Position numbers and translations under genes: made by a program. Positions 1-14,204 of a DNA stretch of 64,000 nucleotides are shown one piece after another. This DNA comes from Lamellibrachia columna. Taxonomy: Eukaryota; Annelida; Polychaeta; Sabellida; Siboglinidae. Position 1 is the stretch's first letter. Each line of letters opens with the position of its first letter. The notes beneath the pieces are model-generated. The model made no database searches, had not been told where the DNA came from, and worked only from the letters and a program-made list of their open reading frames with translations. The stretch is from the NCBI GenBank assembly GCA_963662155.1, contig OY759270.1, positions 51,498,803 through 51,562,802 on the forward strand, written 5' to 3'.

Positions 1-770
<770 letters not shown>

Positions 771-1554
771 CATACACATAACCATCGTAAGTCTCTAACA
801 AACGTGTTATTTTGTTTAGCGAAAAGAGAAATGGTAAACAAAGGCCAAAATATGTTGCATAGGCTGAATTTGGACGCATGTTAAAGTATAAGGTCATTTA
901 TATGTTATATTTAGTAGTATAGATCGCTTGGAATGTACTTTAACTGTATTTTTAGTTTTATTAATATCCTGAGATTAACGAAACCAGGTTTATGAGACGG
1001 GAAACACCGTGCTTTAAATCAACTGTTAGTGTTTCACAGAGTGAGTAATGATGATTGTCAAGTGCGGGGGAGCTAAACCAATATGGTTGGCACTTAAAGG
1101 GGGAAACGAATTATTAGTGGTTAAACCATGGACAACCCTGGTTTGTCCAGAGTCCAAGAGGATAAGTAATATGTTCACACGACACTTGCTGACGATGTCG
1201 TGTCCAGCAATTGAGGTGGTGGTGGGTTAAGTGATCAAGACCCAATAGGGGTTCTTAAATTATCTATGCAGATTACAGCGCCACCAATGGTGGCGTCTAA
1301 ATTATGTAAACTGGGGGTATGAAAAACCCTGGAGGAAGAATTAACGGCGGGCGGTGACGACTATTAAATTGCCGTGTAACGAACTTCATTGTTTAATAAA
1401 TGTCTCAGCTACCGAGACGGACGTGGAATATTGCGTTGGGCTACATCAGTGCAGAACACATATAGTGCTTGTTTGGTCGAGGTAAGCACGAACCTCAATG
1501 GACTCGACCTTGCGAGGCTCTTATGAATAGAAATACAAATTGTGAGTATGACGG

Positions 1555-1799
1555 CCGTATAACTAGCGCGAAGACTACGTCGCCCAGCCCGTTTGACAAG
1601 GAGACCGTATAACTAGCGCGAAGACTACGTCGCCCAGCCCGTTTGACAAGGAGACCGTATAACTAGCGCGAAGACTACGTCGCCCAGCCCGTTTGACAAG
1701 GAGACCGTATAACTAGCGCGAAGACTACGTCGCCCAGCCCGTTTGACAAGGAGACCGTATAACTAGCGCGAAGACTACGTCGCCCAGCCCGTTTGACAC
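1555..1799 (+). repeat. 50-bp minisatellite, about 4.9 units (copy A)
   Basis: Units begin at 1555, 1605, 1655, 1705 and 1755 with CCGTATAACTAGCGCGAAGA, an exact period of 50 bp, and are essentially identical. The array ends in GTTTGACA and is followed by the module beginning CACTCTACAAATAGCTGC. The same array, longer and with one variant unit, lies at 11534 in copy B. Confidence 0.97.
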
Positions 1800-2249
1800 A
1801 CTCTACAAATAGCTGCTTACTATACACCGCGCTGTATTAAAAACGTTTTAGACTTTGTGCAACAATGTGTTAAACCTATTAAGACTTCATGCAACGCAGG
1901 ACCAAAAGTTACTCACCGTCTGGATACACATCGTGTTGGTCCGGCAATCAGTTTGCTACTGCTCAAGCCCTGCGTGTTTTACACAAATGGTTCGCTTATC
2001 GAGACGTTGATTATATTATATGCCGATAGCTAAAATTAATGGCTTGCAAAAATTAATACAGTCCACCGACGAACACAATAGAGAATATCAGCTCATCGTA
2101 GACGCTAAGTAGGGGGTCAGACCACGCTACGTCAGGCTGTACAGTAGTGTATAATATAGTGCCCGGATAAAATGAACACATTAACCGATTTCAGTTATTG
2201 CATTTAGTAACTGTATTCACCTAGCAAGTTTGATACCAGGGATATGTAC

Positions 2250-2820
2250 ACTACTACTCTGAGTACTGCGTATTGCAGTACAGTATTGCAACACTAAATT
2301 TATGGGAATTATTTACAATATTTTGTGGAAAATGGCAGTAAAACATTGCGAGTATTTCAAAAGTATTGCAAATACTCACAATATTGTTTCGTTAATTTAA
2401 AGGGCATTGCAGTATGTATTGCGATTAGTTGATTTTTCCAACTTGTTTTTTAAATTGAAAGTTTTTTTGCCCTAAGAATCCATAATACCATAAAAGTAGA
2501 TTTGTCGACTATTAAATAAACACTACTTCCATAATACCTTGTCTTATTATTATTGTTTTTACTATTCAGTGTTTTCATATGTTATAGAGCGGAAAGGTAT
2601 TGACATGTTTTGGGGGAAACAGTACTACATTTTTTGACAGTAAGATGTTACATTATGAAGTGGATTTGAAGATGCGCATCAGTTTTGGTAATGACATTTC
2701 TGAAACATCGGTAGGTGTAATAATATGTTTTGTCAAAACTGCCAGTTTTATTTCTCCACAATCACACAACACGTTAACAAGGACATCAACATTAAAGCCA
2801 ACTGTTGTCTTACCACAATA
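2250..2820 (+). repeat. Module rich in TTGCAGTATTGC-like motifs
   Basis: The first part repeats short near-palindromic motifs (GAGTACTGCGTATTGCAG, CAGTATTGCAACAC, AAAAGTATTGCAAATACT). The same order of motifs is at 22340-22510, 29000-29180, 44820-45000 and, without the head, 12085-12180. A short echo is at 60018-60062. The block 2640-2820 recurs at 12410-12600 and 45455-45550. No protein was recognised. Confidence 0.75.
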
Positions 2821-3916
2821 GCAGAAACTGCCGCGTTCAAATCGAAATAAAAGTTGTCTTTGATAGTGTTCGGGTTCAAAATAAGGTGTCGAATAAAAGT
2901 CTGATCAGATCAGAAAACCAAGTTTTCGGTGGAATGAATCGGCTTGTCACTTACTGCGTTTTCTGCCCTACGGCCCTGGCTTTAATTGCACCCAACCCCT
3001 TGGTTGGCAGTACGAACAAAACAGTTAATTCTTAGATCCCTTCTCCCGAGACCACTCTTTCAACGTTTATCAAACACAACTTTCTATTTTATCGAAGGCA
3101 CATGTGTCCCAGATATTTCACGAAAATTAAGTAATATCGTGAGTCGATGCATGGAGTATCACATTATGATAAATACAAGGATACCGAATTGTTACTCTCC
3201 AAAGTTTGCACAAGTTGAAGTTTAGCGATATTCTTGAAGGTGATATTTTGAAAGACTGTTAACAAGGAAAGTTGTAATAGTTTTAGTGACAGAAAGAGAC
3301 ACAGACAGACAAATACCGCGAATACCACGAATGTGACTTAAAACGGCAATGGCAAGTTTGAGAAATATGCTGTTTAAACAAAAACTTTAATTATTTAAAT
3401 AAGAATTCTGCTGATGTTGTTGCTATTACACTCCGTGGTTACCATCAATCTACACGAAGAACGTCGACCAGCCCGTTTGAAACAAAGGTGCGTGTGCCTC
3501 GTTGTTAACAAGATTATTAATAGCAAGTCTCAAAGCACTTGTTGGAGGGATCAACATATCTGGCCAAAGGCGCGGATGATCGGTAGTTGTCGTCGCTCTG
3601 AACAAGTTGATTGTTAACGTCAGATGCCATGGCAGACGTATCTACTACTGCTAATAATAATCATAAACTTCGATAGCGTATATATTCTAGGCTTACAGGC
3701 GCAACAAAACAGAAACATTAGGCACTATCATGAATAGGGAGCACAAAAGGCGTCATCAGAACAAGGGATCAACCAAACATTTAAGGTGAAAATGCAATTT
3801 GGAGTAAATGTACCTTGAGGGTTTTTTTTACCGGAAGGTAGCTACAGTTTCAGTTGACCTCAAAGTGATGGGGAATTCATTCCAAACCCTAAATGGTTGT
3901 CCAGCTAGTTTCACGT

Positions 3917-4126
3917 GAATGCACAACTACGATTGAATTAAGTCGAGGGCGTCATGGTCAAGAGAGTGTGTACCGGCAGTTGTCAAGGTATCGTCCGCTA
4001 CAGCTAACATTGAATTGAATGCACAACTACGATCGAATTATGTCGAGGGCGTCACTATGCTTCATGGTCAAGAGAGTGTGTACCGGCAGTTGTCGAGGTA
4101 TCGTCCGCTACATTGCCAGCTAACAT
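3917..4126 (+). repeat. About 100-bp tandem duplication
   Basis: Two adjacent units begin with GAATGCACAACTACGAT at 3917 and 4017. Copy B has one unit at the corresponding place (13720-13840), and copies C, D and E also have one (16780, 19725, 26558). The duplication is therefore private to copy A. Confidence 0.85.
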
Positions 4127-5080
4127 TGGATCTGGTTGATATTAGTGCGTCGGCCTTCCATACAATCCTTCCCCATAAGAACTAGCCCCGTGATCTTGAT
4201 ATAATAACTGTGCATGCACAACGGCTTCAAAGAAAAAACCGAACTGGATTGTTAAACTATTGTCTGCAGACGGCGGAAACAATGGATGTGATTTGCTTTG
4301 CACAGCCATTGTGCTTAAACAATAGTCCCGTATTACTGCTCACAGTATGACCTGAATACCTCGGCAACACTGTGCAGTGAATTGAGGAGTGTCTGTCCAA
4401 CGCCAACGAAACTTCGAGCAAATATTGTCGGCAAATATTAAATGATAGCAACGGTTTCTATGCCTATGAAACACTAAATATGAGGGGGATAATTCAGCAG
4501 ATTACTAAAGGGATTATTTTCAACACCTGAAATGATAGCTACGATAAAAAGAAGAGCAAGTTTAATAAATTATTTTGACAATCGCAGAGGACGTAAATGT
4601 ATTCTCCTAGTTATTGTTTACGACGGCAGGTGTTCATCCATTACCAGTGAATTGTACTAACTTTTGTACTAACAGCTATTAACCTATTACTGGGAAAAGG
4701 GCACAGTTCTTTCAAAATTGAAAATTAGCAATCAATATCATACCCGTACAAACATGTGGTTAACAATATTAAACACCGGGAAAGTAAGAGTACACCAAAT
4801 TAATGATGGATCTTAGTGTTTAAGATATTGACCACACATTTATTTTTGTCATGCTTAAGAGAGGAAAAAACTATACGGTATGAAATAGCAGTAATAATAT
4901 GTGTAAAAGTAAATACACAGATAACTAACAAGGGCATTCGCATATAGGCCAATGGCATCCCTTAACTAGGTACGTCCATAATGTACACTGATTATTATGT
5001 AGGACAGCGGTATTATGTTTGACTGATGTTTATGATAATAAAACAGACGACCACACGTGACAACATAAAGAGTAAGTATA

Positions 5081-5350
5081 ATGTTAAATAATGAAGATGT
5101 ACACGTGGTTTAGGTGTCATGTTTCACTCATTTGATACTTGTCGTTGCTGGATGGTCGATCTCACCAAAGTAAACCCTTCATATCACAGTTTCGATGTGT
5201 TGTCTATAGAACAGTAAAACAGTAAAATGTTAAATAAGGAAGATGTACACGTGGTTTCGGTTTCAAGTTTCACTCATTTGTCGTTGCTGGATGGTCAATC
5301 TCACCACTAGAAACCCTTCATATCATAGTTTCGATTTGTTGTCTATAGAG
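5081..5350 (+). repeat. About 144-bp tandem duplication
   Basis: The stretch starting ATGTTAAATAATGAAGATGT at 5081 is repeated from about 5225, with small differences over roughly 120-140 bp, ending near the paired TTGTCTATAGA motifs. An 85-codon open frame across it (5243-5500) resembles nothing I recognise and is probably fortuitous. Confidence 0.8.
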
Positions 5351-6400
5351 CAGATTGCTTGTGTTCATCCTATGTCAGAGCAGAATGCTCGTAGGCTTGC
5401 AGTGTGTGTTCATTTTGTCCACATTTCATTGTCGTGTTCTTCCTATTTTTCGTTTTTCCTCAACGTATTTTTGGCGAATCCCTTTCGTACTTTGATTTAG
5501 TTGTCAGCGTCCCTATCGTTATTCCACAAATGAAGATATAATATACAAGTAGTTTAAGGAATGTCATCTTGGTATTTTTGCTGATATTACGGAGATTAAT
5601 TCCCCATGGGATTCAGGTTTACCAGATCTGTAATTAAAGTTGTAAAATTAGGTCTGACTAATTTGGTTAAATTTGCATATATTGTGGTAACCTGATGCTC
5701 CTACGATGACACAACGCCACTCGTTGTTTGCCACCTATGTTACGACAGTGGTCGTTGTCCCGCACGTGACCTGGACACGACATAACAGTATTACTCAGTA
5801 AAAAATTTCCTTTCAAACATGGTACCTTACCTATCGCTAATTGAAGGACCAGTTCCCGCCGATCAAATAGACAATCCACATACTACACCAGTGATATACC
5901 AGTTTTACAGAATTTAAACATTTCGGTATTCGGAAGTAATTATAGACTTTGTTCGAGGCTGTGCTCAGAACAATTAATACACTCAACGTTGTAACCATGT
6001 ATACTCGTAACAAAGTTCAATTACGTACATTGTACTACTGATACACCTCGCTGTAAAAATATAAGATCACTATATACAGCACTTTATTAAAAATTATTTA
6101 AACTTTGCACAATAATGTATTAAACCTATTCAGACTTCATAAAACGCAGTACAAAACAATACTCTCCGTCTGGATACTCATCGTTGTCGTCCGGCAATCA
6201 GTTCGCTACTGATCAAACCGTGCGTGTTTTATACAAATGGTTCGCTTATCGAGACGCTGCTCTATTATATGCCGCTAGCCAAAATTAATACATTCCGTTG
6301 ACGAACACAATAGAGAATATCAGCTCATCATACACGCTACACAGTAGGGGGTCAGACCACGGTTACGCTACGTCAGTACGGGATGCAGTCTCATATACAA

Positions 6401-7715
6401 TTAAAGGGGATAAAAACTAGAACCAGCTAAAATGCTTTTTCGGTGTGTACACAAATTATAATATTGTATGTACCACATTCCCACATAAAAATATAACAGA
6501 AAACAAATATTTAAAGGTAAAATTGCATGTTTAATGCGTATAACTCACAAAGCACGCGTAACATTCGAAGTTAATGAGATGAGCGATCACGTGGTGTTGT
6601 GACGTCACTGATTACATGGGTTTACATTTAGTCAGCGATTTCTATGTACTGCTTCAGCATAGTTTCACTCGCGTTACTATGGCGAGTGGTGGCGATGCCA
6701 ATTTTCAGTAATAAAAAGTAAAAAGAAACGATTTCGAACCGCCAGCGGCAAGTGATATCGCATAATCGTCTTCGAATTCGGCTCTTTCGGAGCAGCTTAG
6801 CGACGGTCTTATTTACTTTCTGACCTATCCGTGAAAACGACCAATTAGAGCCACCAAGCTTCTCCTCATATATCTACAATACACGTGCTCATGTCACGTG
6901 GTAAAAAAAAAATTCCGCATAACAAAAATACTAAAAATAATAAATAAACATAAACTCGCCATCGCCTACGCCTAGCTCCATATGGCGAGTTCTAATTAAT
7001 TTTGATGGTAAATTTTGATAGCTATCTGGAAGTAACAGTATTTGAGGACAAGGTGACAGTTTTACATATACTGTAGCCATATGATGAGAAATTTGGTTAT
7101 GTCAGAAAGTAAAATATCGTGCTGACAGTGATAATCAGTCCGTTTGCGAGGCCCTCTTGCCTTCGACCCGAGCGACTGCGTCCCGTGTCGCTGACTGCGA
7201 TCAGACTTCGGGTTCTGGGATACTGTCGGCAAATCATCCTCTTTTGAAATATATTTTAGCATCAGGATATCCCAGGGCTGCCATCTTCCCCGGGTCGCGG
7301 TCGAAACACGTTGTTTCGTCGGCTTGATGTTTGCGGCCACTTTTTTAACAAAGTTGGCTGTGTGGAAAACGTAAATGAACTACATGTTACTCTATTATTA
7401 CAACTGTTTGCATTGCAACCGAATGCCGCACAATAAACAATGTTGACGCTAGCTTCGAAACAACCGCTTTAGCTGTAAACATAGGCGAATTAATGGAAAG
7501 TCCTTGTTTCGCTGCGCTTCTATCTCACCAGTGACGTCACATCAACGCTTGCCGATAACCACCGGAAAAATATGCATAATCGAGGAAGGCCGATGTGACA
7601 GGGTATTATTTGGAATTATTAATTAATTGAAATGTTCGGTGTCGTGAAAATGGAAATATACTGCAAGATGTAATATAATATGATTTCAAGTAACCATTGT
7701 TTTTTATCCCTTTAA
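6401..7715 (+). mobile_element. 1.3-kb DNA transposon with TTAA target duplication
   Basis: A TTAA is found at both ends (6401-6404 and 7712-7715). The inner termini are inverted repeats: left AGGGGATAAAAAC, right (read inward on the minus strand) AGGGATAAAAAAC. Each end also has a TGACGTCACTG-type motif facing inward, about 195 bp from the left end (6598) and about 175 bp from the right (7530). It interrupts the module that elsewhere reads straight through (22250-22300). The right-hand 290 bp match 44520-44760. TTAA duplication is known for Kolobok and piggyBac superfamilies. No transposase is visible, so it is called non-autonomous. Confidence 0.75.
7062..7340 (-). CDS. Unrecognised 92-codon frame inside the TTAA element
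   Basis: The frame opens with ATG at 7340 and encodes a basic, hydrophilic protein (MAANIKPTKQ at the start, a central SDRSQRHGTQ stretch). It has no transmembrane segment and no motif I know. It is the only substantial frame in the 1.3-kb element and its local composition is GC-richer than the flanks, which could mean a captured or decayed exon. There is no independent evidence of expression or conservation, so it may be chance. Confidence 0.2.
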   Translation of the reverse strand: MAANIKPTKQRVSTATRGRWQPWDILMLKYISKEDDLPTVSQNPKSDRSQRHGTQSLGSKARGPRKRTDYHCQHDILLSDITKFLIIWLQYM

Positions 7716-7764
7716 CAAACTAGTCGATTTTTGTGATTGTATTTAGTAACTATATTGGATGACA

Positions 7765-8290
7765 TGCAAAGGTAGTGGCACCCCTGAAACAAGGGAAGAC
7801 CCATCTGAGTCAAAGAGCTTCAGACCCATCAGCCTACTGTGCCACACCTACAAGCTGAACCGGTTCGCCCAACACGTTGACGGAAACATTATCCCAGAAC
7901 AGGCCGGGTTCCGTCCTGGAAATCTTGCGCGGACTAGCTTCTCAACTTGACAGAAAATATCGAAGATTGATTTGAAAAAAGACTAATTACTTCATTGATC
8001 TGACACTTCCTCACCAAAATGCTAGAGATGACCGGTGACCTTCATCTTACTTACCTAGTACGCAATATGCTCAAAAAAAAGGCGATTTGTCGTGACACTG
8101 GATGGAAAAAAGAGTCAATGGCGTAGACAAAGAAACGGATTGCCACAGGGAAGAGTACTGGCGCCAATGATATTCAACATAATTATTATTATACACAAAT
8201 GACCAACCTATCCACCTTGAAACTTGCAACTTTATCTACGCCAACAACTTGTACATAACACCTCAGGGCAAACACATATTATAAAATAAA
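7765..8290 (+). pseudogene. LINE reverse transcriptase fragment, decayed
   Basis: Translation in changing frames gives an RT succession typical of Jockey/BS-like non-LTR elements: KSFRPISLLCHTYKL and IPEQAGFRPG (about 7800-7920), an IEDGFEK box (about 7955-7980), then WRRQRNGLPQG and a VLAPMIFNI box (about 8120-8185), and a catalytic-core remnant. The core reads FIYANNLY rather than FxYADD (about 8230-8255), so both catalytic aspartates are lost. Stop codons and frameshifts separate the pieces and about 60 residues of the palm are missing. The 5' and 3' ends were not found. The call as RT is firm; the clade is an inference. Confidence 0.8.
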
Positions 8291-9120
8291 CCAACAACAC
8301 ACAAACCGATCCATATGAGGAACAGAGATCCTAAGCGCGAACTAAATGTTACATGGATTTTTTATTAAACGACCGCATAAAACAAAAATATATAAATGTT
8401 GCAGTTTATTATGCATTTTGAGGTATACGTTTATCTCGACATGATCATGAGCATATTCGAACTGATATAGGTGACATATGTTTTGCCGGAGAAACAGCTC
8501 TGTTTACTGAACATGGCATGTTTGAGCGGCACCCAAGTCGATCACTTACATACACAGCAAGTCACTCTTGAAACACTCCTGTTATTTAATATGGTAACTA
8601 ATATGCCCGTCCTGGCCAACGATCAAATATAAATGTCTGAGTGTGTTGATATCGGCGGCACATCTCCTTTGTCATGGCCGGCGAGGGAGTAAGATGATTA
8701 AAGTTTCGCTGGAGCGTGTCTTGCATCTTGACAGCTCCCGACTTGAATGACAGCGGCCGGCTTTGATGATTTGTGCGATTGTGTTCGCCACCAGCGTGAC
8801 GCCACGACTGTCCACAAAATCATATGGCGAAGCGTTTCGACAACGGCAGTAAATATGCGACCATTTAATAGCTCAGACAACAAAGCTAGTTTCACATATC
8901 ACCGTCACACCGCCACACAGCACTAGTATCAGTCAGTATTCGGGGTTGCTATGTTTGACAACAAACCGAAGTAGGTCACGCATCCGAACTAGCACGTATA
9001 GCAGAACAACAATCATCGTGCTATCCCTGCTTGTTCCTAGGTTATGCTAATTACTCTTCGCTAGTGTAAACTATGTGTTTTAGGAGTTGGTAGATTCGAT
9101 GGAAAGGGAGATAAATACGA
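8290..9120. repeat. Noncoding repeat module shared with 24440-24770
   Basis: The segment 8505-8830 matches 24455-24740 through shared strings such as GAACATGGCATG, TCGATCACTTACA, TGTGTTGATATCGG and TTTGATGATTTGTGCGATTG, with many substitutions. The rest of the interval shows no gene. Confidence 0.7.
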
Positions 9121-9135
9121 GGTTCAAGTGTTTAC

Positions 9136-9307
9136 GATATTATATTATATTATGTTATGTTATGTTATGTTATATTATATTATATTATATTATATTATAT
9201 TATATTATATTATATTATATTATATTATATTATATTATATTATATTATATTATATTATATTATATTATATTATATTATATTATATTATATTATATTATAT
9301 TATATTA
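9136..9307. repeat. Pentanucleotide (TATAT/TATTA) microsatellite
   Basis: A near-perfect run of the five-base unit ATTAT, about 34 units, with three early TATGT variants at 9150-9170. It lies just before the start of copy B. Confidence 0.97.
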
Positions 9308-9439
9308 ATAATACATTTACTTCTCATGTGTTGTCCATTTTCCATACTTAGTATTATGGTAAATAGATAGCATGCTAAGTTTTTCAATTGCACGCGCGTG
9401 TACGCGCTTGTATGAATGATGAATGTATGAACATAGATA

Positions 9440-9850
9440 TGTAATATGTACGTATATAATATATGTACGTATATCATAAACTTTGTATTGTTTATGTGTG
9501 CATATGTGTATGCGCAGGCGCGCGTACATACGAGCGTGTGTGTGTTTGGGTACTTGTTCGTGCGTGTGCGTGTGCGTGTGCATGTGCGTGTGTGTATATG
9601 CACGTATATATGTATGTATGTATGCTTCCATGTATGTATGTATGTATGTATGTATGTATGTATGTATGTATGTATGTATGTATGTATGTATGTATGTATG
9701 TATGTATGTGTGTATGTGTGTATGTATGTATGTGTGCATGTATGCATGTGTGTATGTGTGTATATGTGCATGTGTGCATGTATGTATGTATGTATGTATG
9801 TATGTATGTATGTATGTATGTATGTATGTATGTATGTATGTATGTGTTAA
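9440..9850. repeat. Compound microsatellite of repeat copy B
   Basis: Short TA-rich and GT-rich leaders give way to (TATG)n from about 9600 to 9845, with TGTG and GCATG variants in the middle. The flanks match those of the tract at 1-770. Copy B lacks the very long (TA)n and (TG)n expansions of copy A. Confidence 0.95.
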
Positions 9851-11533
9851 TTGAGGTCGGCATACACAGAACCAACGCAAGTCTCTAACAAACGTGTTAT
9901 TTTGTTTAGCAAAAAGAGAACTGGTAGAGTAAACAAAGGCTAAAATATGTTGCATAGGGTGAATTTGGACGCATGATCAAATAAAAGGTCATTTATATGT
10001 TATATTTAGTAGTACAGATCGCTTGGAATGTACTTAAACTATATTTTTAGTTTTATTACTATCCAACGATTAACGAAAACCATGTTTATGAGACGAGACA
10101 TACCCTGCTTGAAACCAACAAGAACTGTTAGTGTTCCACAGGGTGAGTAATGATGATTGTCAGGTGCGGGAGAGCTAAAGCAATAATTATGGTTGTCACT
10201 TAAAGGGGAAAACGAATTATTAGTGGTTAAACCGTGGACAACCCTGGTCTGGCCTGCGTCCAAGAGGATAAGTAATATGTTCACACTACACTTGCTGACG
10301 ACTTCGTATCCAGCAATTGAGGTGGTGGTGGGTTAAGTGATCAAGACCCAATAGGGGTTCTTAAATTATATATGCAGATTACAGCGGCACAAACGGTAGC
10401 GTCTAAATTGTGTAAACTCGGGGTGTGAAAACCCCGGGAGGAAGAATTAACGGCGGGCGGTGGCGACTATTAAATTGGACTTGACGTGTATAGTCACGCC
10501 GTTCGAGGGGAACTAGGAAAATGTTATCTTTATATGTTGGACTCAAATTTTTGTTACCTGTTTTGTTTAACTAAAACTTCGGCCTTTTCAATTTAAATTC
10601 TATTTGTTTTATTTTATTATTTAAACTGACTAGGAATGTCAATGTTGGTTTCGTCGAATTGTACAGTTGTATATTTGGTGATGCCGTGTAACGAACTTCA
10701 TTGTTTAATAAATGTCTGAGCTACCGCGACGGATGTGGAATATTGCGTTGGGCTACTTCAGTGCAGAACACATAGTGCTTATTTGGTCGAGGTATGCACG
10801 AATCTCAATGGAATCGACCTTGCGAGCCTCTTGTGAAAAGGCCCACTGCATAACGAGAAAAAGAATGATGGTATAAATATTACATCATGACCATATCCTA
10901 CTGGAGAGTGTGGGAATATGTGCATAGGAATATACTTTAATTTGGTAAGACTATGACCCTCGTGGCGCTGGGTTATCTAAAACTAGGGTGTGGTCCATGA
11001 AATTAATATGCTGTGTGTTTGACAAGGTTTTCCCAGTAAACCAGTAATTCTTATAGGAGTATCAGCTAAATACCGTGACTTGTGTTTCCATTTAAACAAC
11101 AAGTGAAATTTTTTTATGAATAATGCCAACTTTGTCATGAAACCCGATATAGAATTTATTTGACCATTTGCTCCAAAAATAAATAGGTTTCGCCGCAATA
11201 TTTTAATATAAGTGCATTGATGCGCAGCTAAGAAAACCATCGCTATAACTTGTGTCTTAACTGTGAAGACAACTAGTTAAATTATCGAATGTACCAGGTT
11301 TTATTGCAGGAGAGCGTAGCTAGTGAACATTGCAGTTGCACAGATCTTGAGTATTAATTGATATCGTTAGTCAATGCATGGAGTGTAGAAGCGTCACTGT
11401 ATGAGAGACACAAGGAGACCGAATAACTACTGTTGCCCAACAAGAAAATAAAGAAGGAACTCCAACTGTAAAACTAACATGGTCAGTTGCAATAGTTTTG
11501 GCGATAGAAAGAAAAATGCATACGCAAATACCA

Positions 11534-11813
11534 CGAAGACTACGTCGCCCAGCCCGTTTGACAAGGAGACCGTATAACTAGCGGGAAGACTACGTCGCCC
11601 AGCCCGTTTGACAAGGAGACCGTATAACTAGCGCGAAGACTACGTCGCCCAGCCCGTTTGACAAGGAGACCGTATAACTAGCGCGAAGACTACGTCGCCC
11701 AGCCCGTTTGACAAGGAGACCGTATAACTAGCGCGAAGACTACGTCGCCCAGCCCGTTTGACAAGGAGACCGTATAACTAGCGCGAAGACTACGTCGCCC
11801 AGCCCGTTTGACA
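11534..11813 (+). repeat. 50-bp minisatellite, about 5.6 units (copy B)
   Basis: GAAGACTACGTCGCCCAGCC occurs at 11535, 11585, 11635, 11685, 11735 and 11785, an exact 50-bp period. The unit beginning at 11581 carries GCGGGAAG instead of GCGCGAAG. The right-hand boundary (GTTTGACACACTCTACAAAT) is identical to that of the array in copy A. Confidence 0.97.
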
Positions 11814-14204
11814 CACTCTACAAATAGCTGCTCACTATAAACCGCGCTGTATTAAAAACGTTTTAGACTTTGTACAACAATGTGTTAAACCTATTAAGAC
11901 TTCATGCAACGCAGAACCAAAAGTTACTCACCGTCTGGATACACATCGTGTCGGTCCGGCAATCCGTTTGCTACTGCTCAGGCCCTGCGTGTTTTACACA
12001 AATGGTTCGTTTAACAAGACTTTGAGACGTTGCCCTATTATATGCCGATAGCTAAAATTAATGGCTTGCGAAAATTAATGTCAATATAACATTGCCAGTA
12101 TTTCAAAAGTATTGCAAATACTGACAATATTTTTGCATTGATTCCAAGGGCATTGCAGTATGTATTACGATTAGTTGATTTTTCCAATTTGTTTTTTAAA
12201 TTCAAAGTTGTTTTCGCCCTAAGAATCCATAATACCATCAACGTAGATTTGTCGAATATGAAATCAGCACTACTTTCATAATACCTTGTCTTATTATTAA
12301 TAGTATTATTATTACTACTCAGTGTTATTATATGTACTATGTTATAAAGCAGAACGGTATTGACATTTTGGGGTGGAAATAGCAGTATTGCATTTCAAGT
12401 ATTTTTTTACAGTAAGATTACATTATAAAGTGGATTTTAAGATGCGCAACAGTTTTGGTAATGACATTTCTGAAACATCGTTAGGTGTAATAACATGTTT
12501 TGTAAAAACTGCCAGTTTCACTTCTCCACAATCACACAACACGTTAACAGGGACATCAACATTAAAGTAAACTGTTGTCTTAAACAATAGCAGAAACTGC
12601 CGCGTTCAAATCGAAATAAAAGTTGTCAAGCCGGGGTCACACCTGTGGGTACCCATGATAGTATACGGGTTCAAAATAAGGGGTCGAATAACAGTCTAAT
12701 CTGATCAGAGAACATCAGCTTTCCGTGGAATGAATCGACTTGTCAGTTACTGCGGTAATTTTCTGCCCTACGGCCCTGGCTTTAATTGCACCCCACCCCT
12801 TGGTTGGCAGTACGAACAGAAACAGCTAATCCTTAGACCCCTTTTCCCGAGACCACTCTTTCAACGTTTGTCAAACACAACTTTCTCTCTTTTTTAATAC
12901 GTCCCAGGTTTGTCACGAAAATTAAGTAATATCGTGAGTCGATGCATGGAGTGTAAAAGCGTCACATTATGATAAACACAAGGATACCGAATAAGTACTC
13001 TCCAAACAAGTTTGAATCAGTTGAAATGTTTCGATATTCTTGAAGGTGATAGTTTGAAAGACTGTTAACAAGGAAAGTTGTAATAGTTTTAGCTACAGAA
13101 AGAGACACAGACAGACAAATACCGCGAATACCACGAATGTGATTAAAAACAGCAATGCCAAGTTTGAGAAATATGCTGTGTAAGCAAAATCTTTAATTAT
13201 TTAAACAAGAACCCTGCAGAGGTTGTTGCTATTACACTCCGTGGTTACGATCAAGCTACACGAAGAACGTCGACCAGCCTGATTGATACAAAGGTGCGTG
13301 TGCCTCGTTGTTAACAAGATTATTAATAGCAATTCTCAAACACTTGGGATGATCAATATATCTGGCCAGAGGCGCGGATGATCGGTAGTTGTCGTCGCTA
13401 TGAACACGTTGATTGTTATCGTCAGATGGCATGGCAGACTTATCTACTACTACTACTAATAATAATAACAAACTTCGATAGCGCCTATATCCTCAGCTTA
13501 CAGGCAACGAAACATAATCATTAGGCATTATCATGAATAGGGGAACACAAAAGGCATCATCAGAACAAGAGTCCAACGAAAAATGTAAGGTGAAAATGCA
13601 ATTTGGAGTAAATGTACCTTGAGGGTTTTTTTTACCGGAAGATAGCTATAGTTTCAGTTGACCTCAAAGTGATGGGGAATTCATTCCAAACCCTAAGTGG
13701 TTGTCCAGCAAGTTTCACTTGAATGCACAACTACGATCGAATTATGTCAAGGGCGTCACTATGCTTCATGGTCAAGAGAGTGTGTACCGGCAGTTGTCAA
13801 GGTATCGTCCGCTAATTTGCCAGCTAATATTGGATCTGGTTGATATTAGTGCGTCGGCCTTACATACAATCATTCCCCATGAGAACTAGCCACGCGATCT
13901 TGAGATAATAACTGTGCATGCACAACGTTTTCAAACGAAAAGCCGAACTGGACTGGATAAACCAATGTCTGTAGACGGCGGAAACGATGCATGCGATTTG
14001 CTTTGCACAATCAAAGCCCCGCAATAAATATCATACCTGTGCAAAGATAACAATATAAAAGACGGGAAAATTAAGACCAGACCAAATTAATAGTGGCTCT
14101 TAGTGTTGACGATATTGACCACACATTTATTTTTGTCAAGCTTAATGGAGGAAAAAACTAGACGGTAATAAATAGCAGTAAATTGATAATTATAACATAA
14201 CTAT

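Noticed and set aside
1048..1230. Small host genes among 60-100-codon frames in 1000-6000 and 10000-14000
   Set aside because: The frames are not kept between paralogous copies A and B, as expected for noncoding repeats.
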